From Flexivirga oryzae (lineage in GTDB: Bacteria > Actinomycetota > Actinomycetes > Actinomycetales > Dermatophilaceae), in contig NZ_JACHVQ010000002.1 of assembly GCF_014190805.1 (NCBI RefSeq), forward strand, positions 310,001 through 374,000: a stretch of DNA of 64,000 bases, in the 5' to 3' direction. This document shows positions 40,461-50,875 of this stretch, in pieces; positions within the stretch are counted from its first letter, which is position 1; each line of letters opens with the position of its first letter. The position numbers and the translations under genes are program-made. The notes beneath the pieces were generated by a model. That model did no database searches. It had not been told where the DNA came from and saw only the letters and a list, made by a program, of their open reading frames with translations.

Positions 40461-41338
40461 TCGGGTCCGACGTGGATGCCGGTGGTGTCTGCCGACCGCA
40501 GCAGTTGCGCGACCGGCAGCACCTTCCGGCCGACGCGCAGCTGGGCCTGCGGGTCGGCGTCCAGCCAGGGGGCCAGCACGAAGGCGCGCTCGGCGGCACG
40601 GGGGTGCGGCAGTGTGAGTTCCTCCGTCGCGAAGCGCAGGTCCGTGCCGGCTGCGGGGTCACCCAACTGGATCAGGTCCAGGTCCAACGTCCTTGCTCCC
40701 CAGCGGATCTCGCGGGTGCGTCCGCGACCGGCCTCGATCTCGTGCAGCCGGTCGAGCAGCGTCCAGGGTGCGAGGCGGGTGGTGCCCACGGCCACGGCGT
40801 TGAGGTAGTCCGGCTGTGCAGGGCCACCGACCGGGGCCGTCTCGAAGAGGCCGCTGACCTCGAACAGGTCGAGCCCCTCGACGCGGCGCAGCGCACGCAC
40901 GGCGGCCTCGAGGCTGCGCACCCGGTGCCCGAGGTTGGCGCCGAGGGCGATGACGACGGGCCGGTGCTGCTCGCGCCGCACCGACACCGACGGGCCGGCG
41001 AGCCCGAAGCCGGCGAAGTCGACCCCGGCCGGGGCATCCGGCTTGTGCACCGTCACCTCGACGGCCTCGGCCGCCACGTGCCGCAGCACCGACGCCGCGA
41101 TCTGCTCGGCCAGGTGCTCGATGAGGTCCACCGGCGGTTGTGTCAGGATCCGCTCGGCGTCCTGGGCGACGTCGGCGTAGCTGATCGTGTGGTCGAGGTC
41201 GTCGCTGCGGCCGGCCCGGGAGACGTCGCACTCGATCGTGATGTCGACGAAGAACCTTTGCGGCTCACGCTTCTCGTGCGCGAGCACCCCGTGCGGGGTG
41301 GTCACGGCCAGCCGGGTGAGGGCGATGCGGTCACTCAT
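40445..41338 (-). CDS. folBK: Bifunctional dihydroneopterin aldolase / HPPK (FolB-FolK fusion)
   Basis: 297 residues. Residues 1-120 are FolB (LAVTTPHGVLAHEKREPQRF, DDLDHTISYADVAQDAERIL, LIEHLAEQIAASVL). Residues 125-297 are FolK, with VIALGANLGHRVRSLEAAVR, SGLFETAPVGGPAQPDYLNA, LLDRLHEIEAGRGRTREIRW, ARTLDLDLIQLGD and LTLPHPRAAERAFVLAPW. The two steps are successive: aldolase cleavage to 6-hydroxymethyl-dihydropterin, then pyrophosphorylation. In M. tuberculosis they are separate genes (Rv3607c, Rv3606c), so the fusion channels this step here. ATG overlaps the folP stop (ATGA). Confidence 0.96.
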   Translation of the reverse strand: MSDRIALTRLAVTTPHGVLAHEKREPQRFFVDITIECDVSRAGRSDDLDHTISYADVAQDAERILTQPPVDLIEHLAEQIAASVLRHVAAEAVEVTVHKPDAPAGVDFAGFGLAGPSVSVRREQHRPVVIALGANLGHRVRSLEAAVRALRRVEGLDLFEVSGLFETAPVGGPAQPDYLNAVAVGTTRLAPWTLLDRLHEIEAGRGRTREIRWGARTLDLDLIQLGDPAAGTDLRFATEELTLPHPRAAERAFVLAPWLDADPQAQLRVGRKVLPVAQLLRSADTTGIHVGPEWRPL

Positions 41339-42213
41339 TCCTGCGCCCCTTGTGAAGCTCCGGCGGTGGCCTCCCGCAGGTGGCGCACCACGTCGCACGC
41401 AGCGAACGTCGAACGCACCTCGTGCACCCGGATCGCCCACACGCCCGCCTGCGCGAGCACCACCGACACGGCCGCGGTCGCGAAGTCGCGCTGCTCGGCC
41501 GGCACCGGACCGTCTCCGCGGCTGCCGACACGCGACAGGAACGACTTGCGCGAGGCTCCGACCAGCACCGGCAGTTTCATCTGCTGGAACGCCGAAAGAT
41601 GTTGCAGCAGAATCCAGTTCTGCTCCGCCGTCTTGGCGAAGCCCAGACCTGGGTCGATCACGACCTGGTCCCGGGACACGCCGGCGTCGAGGGCGGCGCC
41701 GACCTGGTCGGCCAGCTCGCGGCATACATCGGCGGTGACGTCGTCGTAGATCGCGCGGGTCTGCATGTCGTGGCTGTGACCGCGCCAGTGCATCACCACG
41801 AAACCGGCACCGGTCTGCGCCGCGACCGAGGTCATCTCCGGGTCGGCGAGTCCACCGCTGACGTCGTTGATGATGCGGGCGCCGGCCGCCACCGCCGCCG
41901 ACGCCACCGGGGCGCGCATCGTGTCGATCGAGATCCACGCCCCGCTGTCGGCGAGGCCCTCGATCACGGGTATGACGCGCCGCAGCTCCTCCTCCACCGA
42001 CGGACGCTGCGCGCCGGGCCGGGTGGATTCGCCGCCGATGTCGATGATGTCCGCGCCGTGGCCCACGAGCTCCCTGCCGTGCGCCACGGCAGCCGCCGCG
42101 TCGAAGAAGCGACCGCCGTCGGAGAACGAGTCGGGAGTGACGTTGACGACACCCATCACCAGCGGGCGATCCTCGGGGCGCTGCGGCAACGCGATGGATG
42201 CGGCCGCAGTCAT
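41335..42213 (-). CDS. folP: Dihydropteroate synthase
   Basis: 292 residues, TIM barrel. Signatures: VMGVVNVTPDSFSDGGRF, DIIDIGGESTRPGAQ, RIINDVSGG, FVVMHWRGHSHDMQ, VVIDPGLGFAKTAEQNW and LVGASRKSFLSRV. It joins the pterin pyrophosphate from FolK to p-aminobenzoate and is the sulfonamide target. The ATG shares one base with the folE stop and its own stop overlaps the folBK start, giving a tight folE-folP-folBK-DUF3180 unit. Confidence 0.97.
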   Translation of the reverse strand: MTAAASIALPQRPEDRPLVMGVVNVTPDSFSDGGRFFDAAAAVAHGRELVGHGADIIDIGGESTRPGAQRPSVEEELRRVIPVIEGLADSGAWISIDTMRAPVASAAVAAGARIINDVSGGLADPEMTSVAAQTGAGFVVMHWRGHSHDMQTRAIYDDVTADVCRELADQVGAALDAGVSRDQVVIDPGLGFAKTAEQNWILLQHLSAFQQMKLPVLVGASRKSFLSRVGSRGDGPVPAEQRDFATAAVSVVLAQAGVWAIRVHEVRSTFAACDVVRHLREATAGASQGAQE

Positions 42214-42777
42214 CAGCGCCGGCTTTGCGCGTTGATCAGACTCATGGCCTCCGCCCGGGTCGCGGCGTTGGTCAGCTGACCCCGCACGGCGGAGGTGATG
42301 GTGAGAGCGCCCGGTTTGCGGACGCCGCGCATCGACATACACAGATGCTCGCACTCCACGACCACGAGCACACCCTGTGCGTGCAGGATGTCGACGAGGG
42401 CGTCGGCGATCTGGGTGGTCAGTCGCTCCTGGACCTGCGGGCGTTTGGCGAAGACGTCGACCAGCCGCGCGATCTTGGACAGCCCGGTGACCCGGCCGTC
42501 CGCCGCGGGGATGTAGCCGACGTGCGCGACGCCGTGGAACGGCACCAGGTGGTGCTCGCAGGTCGAGTAGACCTCGATGTCGCGCACGATGACCAGCTCG
42601 GAGTGGTCGACGTCGAAGGTGCGGCTGAGCGCCTCCTCCGGGGTCTGCCACATGCCGGAGAACGTCTCGGCATACGAACGGGCGACCCGGCCCGGGGTGT
42701 CCCGCAGCCCTTCGCGGTCGGGGTCCTCGCCGAGGGCGAGCAGCAGCTCGCGGACGGCGGCCGCCGCCCGCTCCAGA

Positions 42778-42800
<23 letters not shown>
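42213..42800 (-). CDS. folE: GTP cyclohydrolase I
   Basis: 195 residues. DREGLRDTPGRVARSYAETF opens the catalytic domain. The zinc-binding Cys and His lie in STCEHHLVPFHGVAHVGYIP and VVECEHLCMSMRGVRKPGA. TGLSKIARLVDVFAKRPQVQ is the other signature. It commits GTP to folate synthesis. The start lies within the last 23 nt of ftsH. I take the ATG at 42800; another at 42809 is possible. So folate synthesis is translationally tied to FtsH, as at M. tuberculosis Rv3610c-Rv3609c. Confidence 0.96.
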
Positions 42801-44811
<2,011 letters not shown>

Positions 44812-44818
44812 GTAGCTG

Positions 44819-44840
44819 CGGGGCGTGCCCCGATCCTCCT
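44819..44840 (-). promoter_or_regulatory. Shine-Dalgarno plus hairpin in the ftsH leader
   Basis: On the minus strand AGGAGG (44840-44835) is followed by a 14-nt perfect stem CGGGGC-AC-GCCCCG (44832-44819), then CAGCTAC and the ATG. With the hairpin folded, the effective spacing is 9 nt; unfolded it is 23 nt. Confidence 0.5.
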
Positions 44841-45087
44841 GCTCACAGTTGGGCCTAGCCCGACGACAGACCAATAGACGGTACACCGCGGCTGGTGTGG
44901 CACTTACCAGGGTGTCCCGGCTGGATCAACGACCGGGGGTGTCGCGATGTTCCGCGCGAGCTGTCGCGTGGGTCACCTGCGACACTCTCGCATCACGCCG
45001 GCCGGGCTTGTCGAGGTCACACGTTCCGCCGCGGGCCGGGGCGGCTACCGTGAAGCGACCAGATCCAGATAACGCCGGGAGCCGCCG

Positions 45088-47325
45088 ATGACCAGTCAGC
45101 AACCCATCATCATCTACACCCTCACCGACGAGGCGCCGCTACTTGCGACCTACGCCTTCCTGCCGGTCGTGCAGACCTTCGCCGAAGCTGCCGGCATCGA
45201 CGTGCAGACCAGTGACATCTCCGTTGCGGCGCGCATCCTCGCGCAGTTCCCCGAGCGCCTCACCGAGGAGCAGCGGGTCCCGGACAACCTCGGCGAGCTC
45301 GGCCGGCTGACCCAGGAGCCGGACACCAACATCATCAAGCTGCCCAACATCAGTGCTTCGATGCCGCAGCTGCTGGCCGCGATCAAGGAGCTGCGGGAGA
45401 AGGGTTACGACATACCCGAGTATCCCGCGCACGACGAGACCGACGAGGACAAGGAGATCCGCGCCCGCTACGCCAACTGCCTCGGCAGCGCCGTCAATCC
45501 GGTGCTGCGCGAAGGAAATTCGGACCGTCGGGCACCGAAGGCCGTGAAGGAGTACGCGCGCAAGCACCCCCACACGATGGGCAAGTGGTCGCCGGCGTCG
45601 CGCACCCACGCGTCATACATGGAGCACGGCGACTTCTACCACGGTGAGAAGTCGATGACGCTGGACCGCGCGCGCGACGTGCGGATGGAGCTGGTCACCG
45701 ACAGCGGCCCGACGATCGTGCTGAAGGAGAAGGTCGCGCTGCAGGACGGCGAGGTCATCGACAGCATGTTCATGAGCAAGAAGGCGCTGATCGACTTCTA
45801 CGAGGAGCAGATGGAGGACGCGCGCGAGACCGGCGTGATGTTCTCCCTGCACGTCAAGGCGACGATGATGAAGGTGTCGCACCCGATCGTCTTCGGGCAC
45901 GCCGTGCGCATCTTCTACAAGGACGCATTCGCCAAGCACCAGGCGGTCCTCGACGAGCTCGGGGTCGACGTCAACAACGGGCTCGGTGACCTCTACGCCA
46001 AGCTCGAGACGCTGCCGAGCGCCAAGCGCGAGGAGATCGTCCGCGACTTCCACGCCTGCCACGAGCACCGCCCCGAGATCGCCATGGTCGACTCGGCGCA
46101 CGGCATCTCCAACTTCCACTCCCCCAGCGACGTGATCGTCGACGCGTCGATGCCGGCGATGATCCGCGGCGGCGGCAAGATGTATGGCGCTGACGGGCGT
46201 CCCAAGGACACCAAGGCGGTGATGCCGGAGTCGACGTTCGCGCGGATCTACCAAGAGATGATCAACTTCTGCAAGACCAACGGCGCCTTCGACCCGGTCA
46301 CCATGGGCACCGTGCCGAACGTCGGCCTGATGGCCCAGAAGGCCGAGGAATACGGCTCGCACGACAAGACGTTCGAGGTCCCGGAGGCGGGGGTCGCCAA
46401 CATCGTGGACATCGCCACCGGCGAGGTGCTCATGTCGCAGAACGTCGAGGAGGGCGACATCTGGCGCATGTGCCAGGTCAAGGACGCCCCGATCCGCAAC
46501 TGGGTCGAGCTGGCGGTCACCCGTTCCCGTGAGTCCGGCATGCCGGCGCTGTTCTGGCTGGACCCCTACCGCCCGCACGAGAACGAGCTGATCAAGAAGG
46601 TCCACACCTACCTCGCCGAGCTGGACACCGAGGGCCTGGACATCCAGGTCATGTCCCAGGTGCGCGCCATGCGTTACACCATGGAGCGGCTGATCCGCGG
46701 CCTGGACACCATCGCGGTCACCGGCAACATCCTGCGCGACTACCTGACCGACCTCTTCCCGATCCTGGAGCTGGGCACGAGCGCCAAGATGCTCTCGATC
46801 GTGCCGCTGATGGCCGGCGGCGGGCTCTACGAGACCGGTGCGGGTGGCTCGGCCCCCAAGCACGTCAAGCAACTGGTCGAGGAGAACCACCTGCGCTGGG
46901 ACTCGCTCGGCGAGTTCCTCGCGCTGGCGGTGAGCCTGGAGGATCTGGGCCGCAAGAACGACAACCCCAAGGCCACGCTCGTCGCCAACGCCCTCGACGC
47001 CGCCACCGGCAAGCTGCTGGAGAACGACAAGGGCCCCTCGCGCAAGGTCGGCGAGCTGGACAACCGGGGCAGCCAGTTCTACCTGGCGATGTACTGGGCC
47101 CAGGAGCTGGCCGAGCAGACCGAGGACGCCGAGCTCGCCGCGCACTTCAAGCCGCTGGCCGAGGCGCTCGCGGCGAGCGAGGAGAAGATCGTCGCCGAGC
47201 TCGGTGCGGCGCAGGGCCAGCACGTGGACCTGGGTGGCTACTACTACGCCGACCCGGAGAAGACCGCGACGGTGATGCGGCCGAGCGCGACGTTCAACGA
47301 GGCGCTGGCGGCCGCGCGCGGCTGA
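45088..47325 (+). CDS. icd: NADP-dependent isocitrate dehydrogenase, monomeric type
   Basis: 745 residues, full length for the IDH-II monomeric family. Start IIIYTLTDEAPLLATYAFLP. Visible substrate and metal regions are LPNISASMPQLLAAIKELRE, NPVLREGNSDRRAP, SLHVKATMMKVSHPIVFGH and MVDSAHGISNFHSPSDVIVD. It converts isocitrate to 2-oxoglutarate with NADP in the TCA cycle. Unrelated in sequence to dimeric IDH. ATG with GGGAG 6 nt before. The 200-nt upstream gap from ftsH, divergent, carries both promoters; I see no operator I can name there. Confidence 0.97.
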   Translation: MTSQQPIIIYTLTDEAPLLATYAFLPVVQTFAEAAGIDVQTSDISVAARILAQFPERLTEEQRVPDNLGELGRLTQEPDTNIIKLPNISASMPQLLAAIKELREKGYDIPEYPAHDETDEDKEIRARYANCLGSAVNPVLREGNSDRRAPKAVKEYARKHPHTMGKWSPASRTHASYMEHGDFYHGEKSMTLDRARDVRMELVTDSGPTIVLKEKVALQDGEVIDSMFMSKKALIDFYEEQMEDARETGVMFSLHVKATMMKVSHPIVFGHAVRIFYKDAFAKHQAVLDELGVDVNNGLGDLYAKLETLPSAKREEIVRDFHACHEHRPEIAMVDSAHGISNFHSPSDVIVDASMPAMIRGGGKMYGADGRPKDTKAVMPESTFARIYQEMINFCKTNGAFDPVTMGTVPNVGLMAQKAEEYGSHDKTFEVPEAGVANIVDIATGEVLMSQNVEEGDIWRMCQVKDAPIRNWVELAVTRSRESGMPALFWLDPYRPHENELIKKVHTYLAELDTEGLDIQVMSQVRAMRYTMERLIRGLDTIAVTGNILRDYLTDLFPILELGTSAKMLSIVPLMAGGGLYETGAGGSAPKHVKQLVEENHLRWDSLGEFLALAVSLEDLGRKNDNPKATLVANALDAATGKLLENDKGPSRKVGELDNRGSQFYLAMYWAQELAEQTEDAELAAHFKPLAEALAASEEKIVAELGAAQGQHVDLGGYYYADPEKTATVMRPSATFNEALAAARG

Positions 47326-47343
47326 CGCGTCATACCCGGCAGG

Positions 47344-47413
47344 AACCGCCTACTGTCGTTACCTCTCGCCCAGATCTGCGATTTTCCGCGAGAAAGTAAC
47401 GACAGTAGGCGTT
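47344..47413. terminator. Long inverted repeat between icd and hpt (bidirectional terminator)
   Basis: Perfect 16-bp arms CGCCTACTGTCGTTAC and GTAACGACAGTAGGCG with a 33-nt middle that contains CTCTCGC / GCGAGA. Lies between the convergent genes icd and hpt. Confidence 0.75.
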
Positions 47414-47449
47414 CTGGTATGGCGGGCGCGTCACTCCCGACGCGCCGGC

Positions 47450-48001
47450 TCAGCTGTAGACGTGCTCCGCGAGGGTGCCGATGTCGCGCAGGTTGCGGTA
47501 CTTCTCGTCGTAGTCCAGGCCGTAGCCGACCACGAATTCGCTGGGTATGTCGAAGCCGACGTACTTGCAGTCGATCTCCACCTTGGCGGCCTCCGGCTTG
47601 CGCAGCAGCGTGCAGATCTCCAGCGATGCAGGCTGCCGTGAGGACAGGTTGGAGCGGATCCAGTTGAGGGTCAGGCCGGAGTCGATGATGTCTTCGACGA
47701 TCAGCACGTGACGACCGGTGATGTCGGTGTCGAGGTCCTTCAGGATCCGCACCACACCGCTGGACTTGGTGCCCGAGCCGTATGACGACACGGCCATCCA
47801 GTCCATCGGCACCGTGCCCGGCAGTGCCCGCATCAGGTCCGCCATCACCAGGATGGCGCCCTTGAGCACACCGACGAGCAGGACGTCCTTGTCGTGGTAG
47901 TCGCGCCAGATCTCGGTCGCCAGCTCGTCGAGTCGCTCGTGGATCTGCTTCTCGGTGAACAGCACGTGATCCAGGTCATTGCCCATATGGCTGGAATCCA
48001 T
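47450..48001 (-). CDS. hpt: Hypoxanthine phosphoribosyltransferase
   Basis: 183 residues. The PRPP motif is VLIVEDIIDSGLTLNWIR, with the flexible-loop VSSYGSGTKSSGVVRILKDL and LLVGVLKGAILVMADLMR. It salvages hypoxanthine and guanine. The ATG starts 4 nt after the tilS stop; the neighbouring tilS-hpt-ftsH order is widely conserved, though here icd sits between hpt and ftsH. A second ATG at codon 6 is possible. Confidence 0.97.
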   Translation of the reverse strand: MDSSHMGNDLDHVLFTEKQIHERLDELATEIWRDYHDKDVLLVGVLKGAILVMADLMRALPGTVPMDWMAVSSYGSGTKSSGVVRILKDLDTDITGRHVLIVEDIIDSGLTLNWIRSNLSSRQPASLEICTLLRKPEAAKVEIDCKYVGFDIPSEFVVGYGLDYDEKYRNLRDIGTLAEHVYS

Positions 48002-48005
48002 GGCC

Positions 48006-48989
48006 CTATTGAACCGGACGCGGCTCGACCACGATCACGCCGCCACCCCTGCGCACCTGCAGGCCGCCGGGCATGTGGACCGATTGCTGGCCGTGCCAAC
48101 CCGTCACCAGGGCGTCGACGGTGTCGATGTGGACCTTGCCGAGCGACGCGGCCGGCGAGCCCGCACTGTGGAGCAGCGCGCGCCATACCCGCGAACGGAT
48201 CGGCGCCGGGAGGGCGGCGAGTTCGTCCACCGGCCAGGGGGATTCACCGAGGTCGTGCGCGACCTGCGCAGCCCACTCGTCTAGGAAGGTGAGGTCGTCC
48301 CGGACCAGGTCCGCGGTCCGCGCGAGCCCGGCGACGACGCCGGGGCCGAGGTCGGTCTCCAGGTCCGCGAGCGCCCGGCGCGCACGCACCCGCAGGTATC
48401 GAGGGTCGTCGTTGTGCGGGTCGTGCCAGGGCTCGAGGTGCAGCGCCGCGCACGCCGCGTGGGTCTGCTCGCGGGTCACCCCCAGCAGCGGCCGCAACCA
48501 CAGCCCCGCCATTCGGGACATACCCGTCACTGCCCGCGGCCCGGACCCACGCGCGAGCGCCAGCAGCACGGTCTCCGCCTGGTCGTCGCGGGTGTGGCCG
48601 AGCAGCACCGCGCCCGCTTCGTATGACGCGGCAGCCGCTTCGAGCGCGGCGTACCTCGCGGTGCGCGCCGCCGACTCGGGCCCGTCCCCGGCGGCGACCA
48701 CCTCCACGGTGCGCACCTCCGCACGGCCCAGCCCGAGGCCCCGGCACTGTTCGGCGGCACGCTGTGCGACGGCGGCAGAGCCGTCCTGCAGCTGGTGGTC
48801 GACCACGACCGCGACGGTCGACAGGCCGAGTTTGGGGGCCTCGAACGCGACGGCGGCGGCGAGCGCGAGGGAGTCGGCGCCACCGGAGCAGGCGGTGACG
48901 ACGGTGCCGCCCGGCTCGAGCGCGGCGCCGGTCAATGCCAGCCGCACGTGCCGCCGGCACGCGGCCACGGCGGGATGCGGCCCCGGCAT
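48006..48989 (-). CDS. tilS: tRNA(Ile)-lysidine synthase
   Basis: 327 residues. The PP-loop ATP site is SGGADS at 35-40, then VVVDHQLQDGSAAVAQRAA, ARTARYAALEAAAASYEAGA, LLGHTRDDQAETVLLALARG and NDDPRYLRVRARRALADLE. It modifies C34 of tRNA-Ile(CAU) with lysine so it reads AUA, a rare codon here. The start is an ATG 12 nt after the metalloprotease stop. The C-terminal domain is the short actinobacterial type. Confidence 0.95.
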   Translation of the reverse strand: MPGPHPAVAACRRHVRLALTGAALEPGGTVVTACSGGADSLALAAAVAFEAPKLGLSTVAVVVDHQLQDGSAAVAQRAAEQCRGLGLGRAEVRTVEVVAAGDGPESAARTARYAALEAAAASYEAGAVLLGHTRDDQAETVLLALARGSGPRAVTGMSRMAGLWLRPLLGVTREQTHAACAALHLEPWHDPHNDDPRYLRVRARRALADLETDLGPGVVAGLARTADLVRDDLTFLDEWAAQVAHDLGESPWPVDELAALPAPIRSRVWRALLHSAGSPAASLGKVHIDTVDALVTGWHGQQSVHMPGGLQVRRGGGVIVVEPRPVQ

Positions 48990-49000
48990 ACCGGCGCCGC

Positions 49001-50044
49001 TCAGCCCAGCACCCGGGTGACCCACGTCCCCGGTGCATAGATCTCGGCGGCGGTCGGCAGGTTGTCGGGGCCGGCCCAGACGGCGTTGAACCCGTCGACG
49101 CCGACCTGCTCCTGCACCGCCCGGCAGAAGGCGGCGCCGTCGCGGTACTGCCGCATCTTCGCCTCCAGGCCGATCAGCCGCCGGACGATCCGGTCCAGCC
49201 CGCCGGAACCCTTGCGACGCGCGTCGAACTTGCGGCGGATCTCCTCCACCGTCGGCACGATCTGCGGACCGACGTCGTCCATCACGACGTCGGCGTGGCC
49301 CTCCAGCAGAGACATGATCGCGGTGAGGTTGGCGAGTTCGGCACGCTGTGCGGGGTCCACGACCAGGTCGGTGAGCCCGCCGCCGCCTTCGCGGAGCGCA
49401 CCGGGGATCGCCTTGGCCGCGGCCTGCAGGCGTCGCTGCAGCATCTCCGGGTCGGGCATCAGCTCGATCGCGAGCGTCCGGATGCGGTCGATCATGTGCT
49501 GCCGCAGCCAGGGCACGGCGGTGAACTGCACCCGGTGGGTCTCCTCGTGCAGGCACACCCAGAGCCGGAAGTCCGACGGATCGACCCGCAACTCGCGCTC
49601 GGCGGCGACGATGTTGGGGGCGACCAGCAGCAGGCTCGGGGTGCCGGCGGGCGCGATGTCGAACTGGCCGAGCACCTTGCTGGCGACGAAACCCATCAGG
49701 GCCCCGGTCTCGGCACCGGTGACCTTGGCGCCGACGGCGCGGGCACGGGGGCCGGCCTTCCGCTTGGCGGTCAGGGCGTCGACGACGGGCTCGAGCAGGC
49801 CGGCCATCGAGTCGACGTTGACGTCGATCCACGCGGCACGGTCCACGACATACACCGGCGACGCGGCGCCGGCACTGGCGTCGAGCCGTGCGGTGTCGGC
49901 CACCGGCTGCAGCGCCCGGTGGGCGGCGTCGCGCAGCTCGGCGACGGCCTCGGCCGCCTCGTCCTGCGTCGTGCTCGGGCCGTCCGACACCCACCGCCGC
50001 CCGGTGCGCTTGGCCAGGGCCCAGTCGACATACGCCTCAGACAT
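49001..50044 (-). CDS. Zinc-dependent metalloprotease, DUF2342 family
   Basis: 347 residues of the actinobacterial 'F420 biosynthesis associated' DUF2342 family, which is a zinc-metalloprotease relative. HExxH is present as LHEETHRVQFTAVPWL (about 170), then the downstream Glu candidate in LLEGHADVVMDDV. ATG 7 nt after a TACGCT box, so probably leaderless. Its position before tilS and hpt is conserved (Rv3626c in M. tuberculosis, recalled). Substrate unknown; the F420 label rests on co-occurrence only. Confidence 0.9.
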   Translation of the reverse strand: MSEAYVDWALAKRTGRRWVSDGPSTTQDEAAEAVAELRDAAHRALQPVADTARLDASAGAASPVYVVDRAAWIDVNVDSMAGLLEPVVDALTAKRKAGPRARAVGAKVTGAETGALMGFVASKVLGQFDIAPAGTPSLLLVAPNIVAAERELRVDPSDFRLWVCLHEETHRVQFTAVPWLRQHMIDRIRTLAIELMPDPEMLQRRLQAAAKAIPGALREGGGGLTDLVVDPAQRAELANLTAIMSLLEGHADVVMDDVGPQIVPTVEEIRRKFDARRKGSGGLDRIVRRLIGLEAKMRQYRDGAAFCRAVQEQVGVDGFNAVWAGPDNLPTAAEIYAPGTWVTRVLG

Positions 50045-50059
50045 GGGGTCGAGCGTATG

Positions 50060-50863
50060 TCAGCGGCGGAAGACCAGGTGCGCGAGCTGGCCGAGGCTGC
50101 GGAAGGGGTCCACCGCACCGAGGCGTTCCTCGACCGCGAGGAGCGCCGCCAGCTCCGCCGGATCGGTGGGCCCCGGCGGGTCGTCGTCCTGCAGGTCGAA
50201 GGCGATGCGGATGCCGTACCACTGCTGCAACGTCAGCCCGGCGTCAGCGGCGGCGGCGACCAGCCGATCGAACGAGTCGGCACGCGCGGGCGCGCCGATC
50301 TCGTTGGTGTAGTGCAGGTCGGCGCCCGCCGCTCGGGCCTCGTCCCACTCCCGGATTGCTGCGAGCGCCGCGGACCACTGCTGGCGACGTGCTGAGCGCC
50401 ATACGGCCGAGACGTCCAGCCGGACCGCGACGGAGAGTATGCCGCCCGGCGCGACGTGCTGCGCGGCTTCGGTGATCGCAGCGGTGCCGGACGGCAGATA
50501 CATCAGCACCCCGAGCGCCAGGACGGCGTCGAAGGTTCGGCCGGTCAGCTCGTCCAGGTGCCCGAATCCCGCTGGGGAGACGGTGATCCGCTGCTGCACC
50601 TCGGGAGGTGTGGCCGCGATCCGGTCGACGAGCACCTCGCGCATGTCGTCGTCCGGCTCCGCGGCGACCACCGTGTGACCGAGCGCTGCGAGCTCCAGCG
50701 TTTTGTGGCCCTGCCCTGCGCCGATGTCGAGCACGGTGCCCGGCGGGTCAGCCAGATGGGCTTGTAGCTGCCGGCGCAGCAGCTCCTGCCGCAGCTGCAC
50801 CCGCAGCGACGACTCCGAGTCCAACCACTGCTGCCGAGACACCGGAAAACTGTTGTCCGTCAA
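50060..50863 (-). CDS. Class I SAM-dependent methyltransferase
   Basis: 267 residues. Motif I is VLDIGAGQGHKTLELAALGH near residue 44, then VVAAEPDDDM and FDAVLALGVLMYLPSG. The C-terminal part ends LAHLVFRR. Resembles CmoA/SmtA-like methyltransferases; substrate unknown. TTG start with AGAGGTG 7 nt upstream, unusual but the best-supported. It lies between dacB and the metalloprotease on the same strand, 12 nt after the dacB stop. Confidence 0.82.
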   Translation of the reverse strand: MTDNSFPVSRQQWLDSESSLRVQLRQELLRRQLQAHLADPPGTVLDIGAGQGHKTLELAALGHTVVAAEPDDDMREVLVDRIAATPPEVQQRITVSPAGFGHLDELTGRTFDAVLALGVLMYLPSGTAAITEAAQHVAPGGILSVAVRLDVSAVWRSARRQQWSAALAAIREWDEARAAGADLHYTNEIGAPARADSFDRLVAAAADAGLTLQQWYGIRIAFDLQDDDPPGPTDPAELAALLAVEERLGAVDPFRSLGQLAHLVFRR

Positions 50864-50875
50864 CGCTGTTCACCT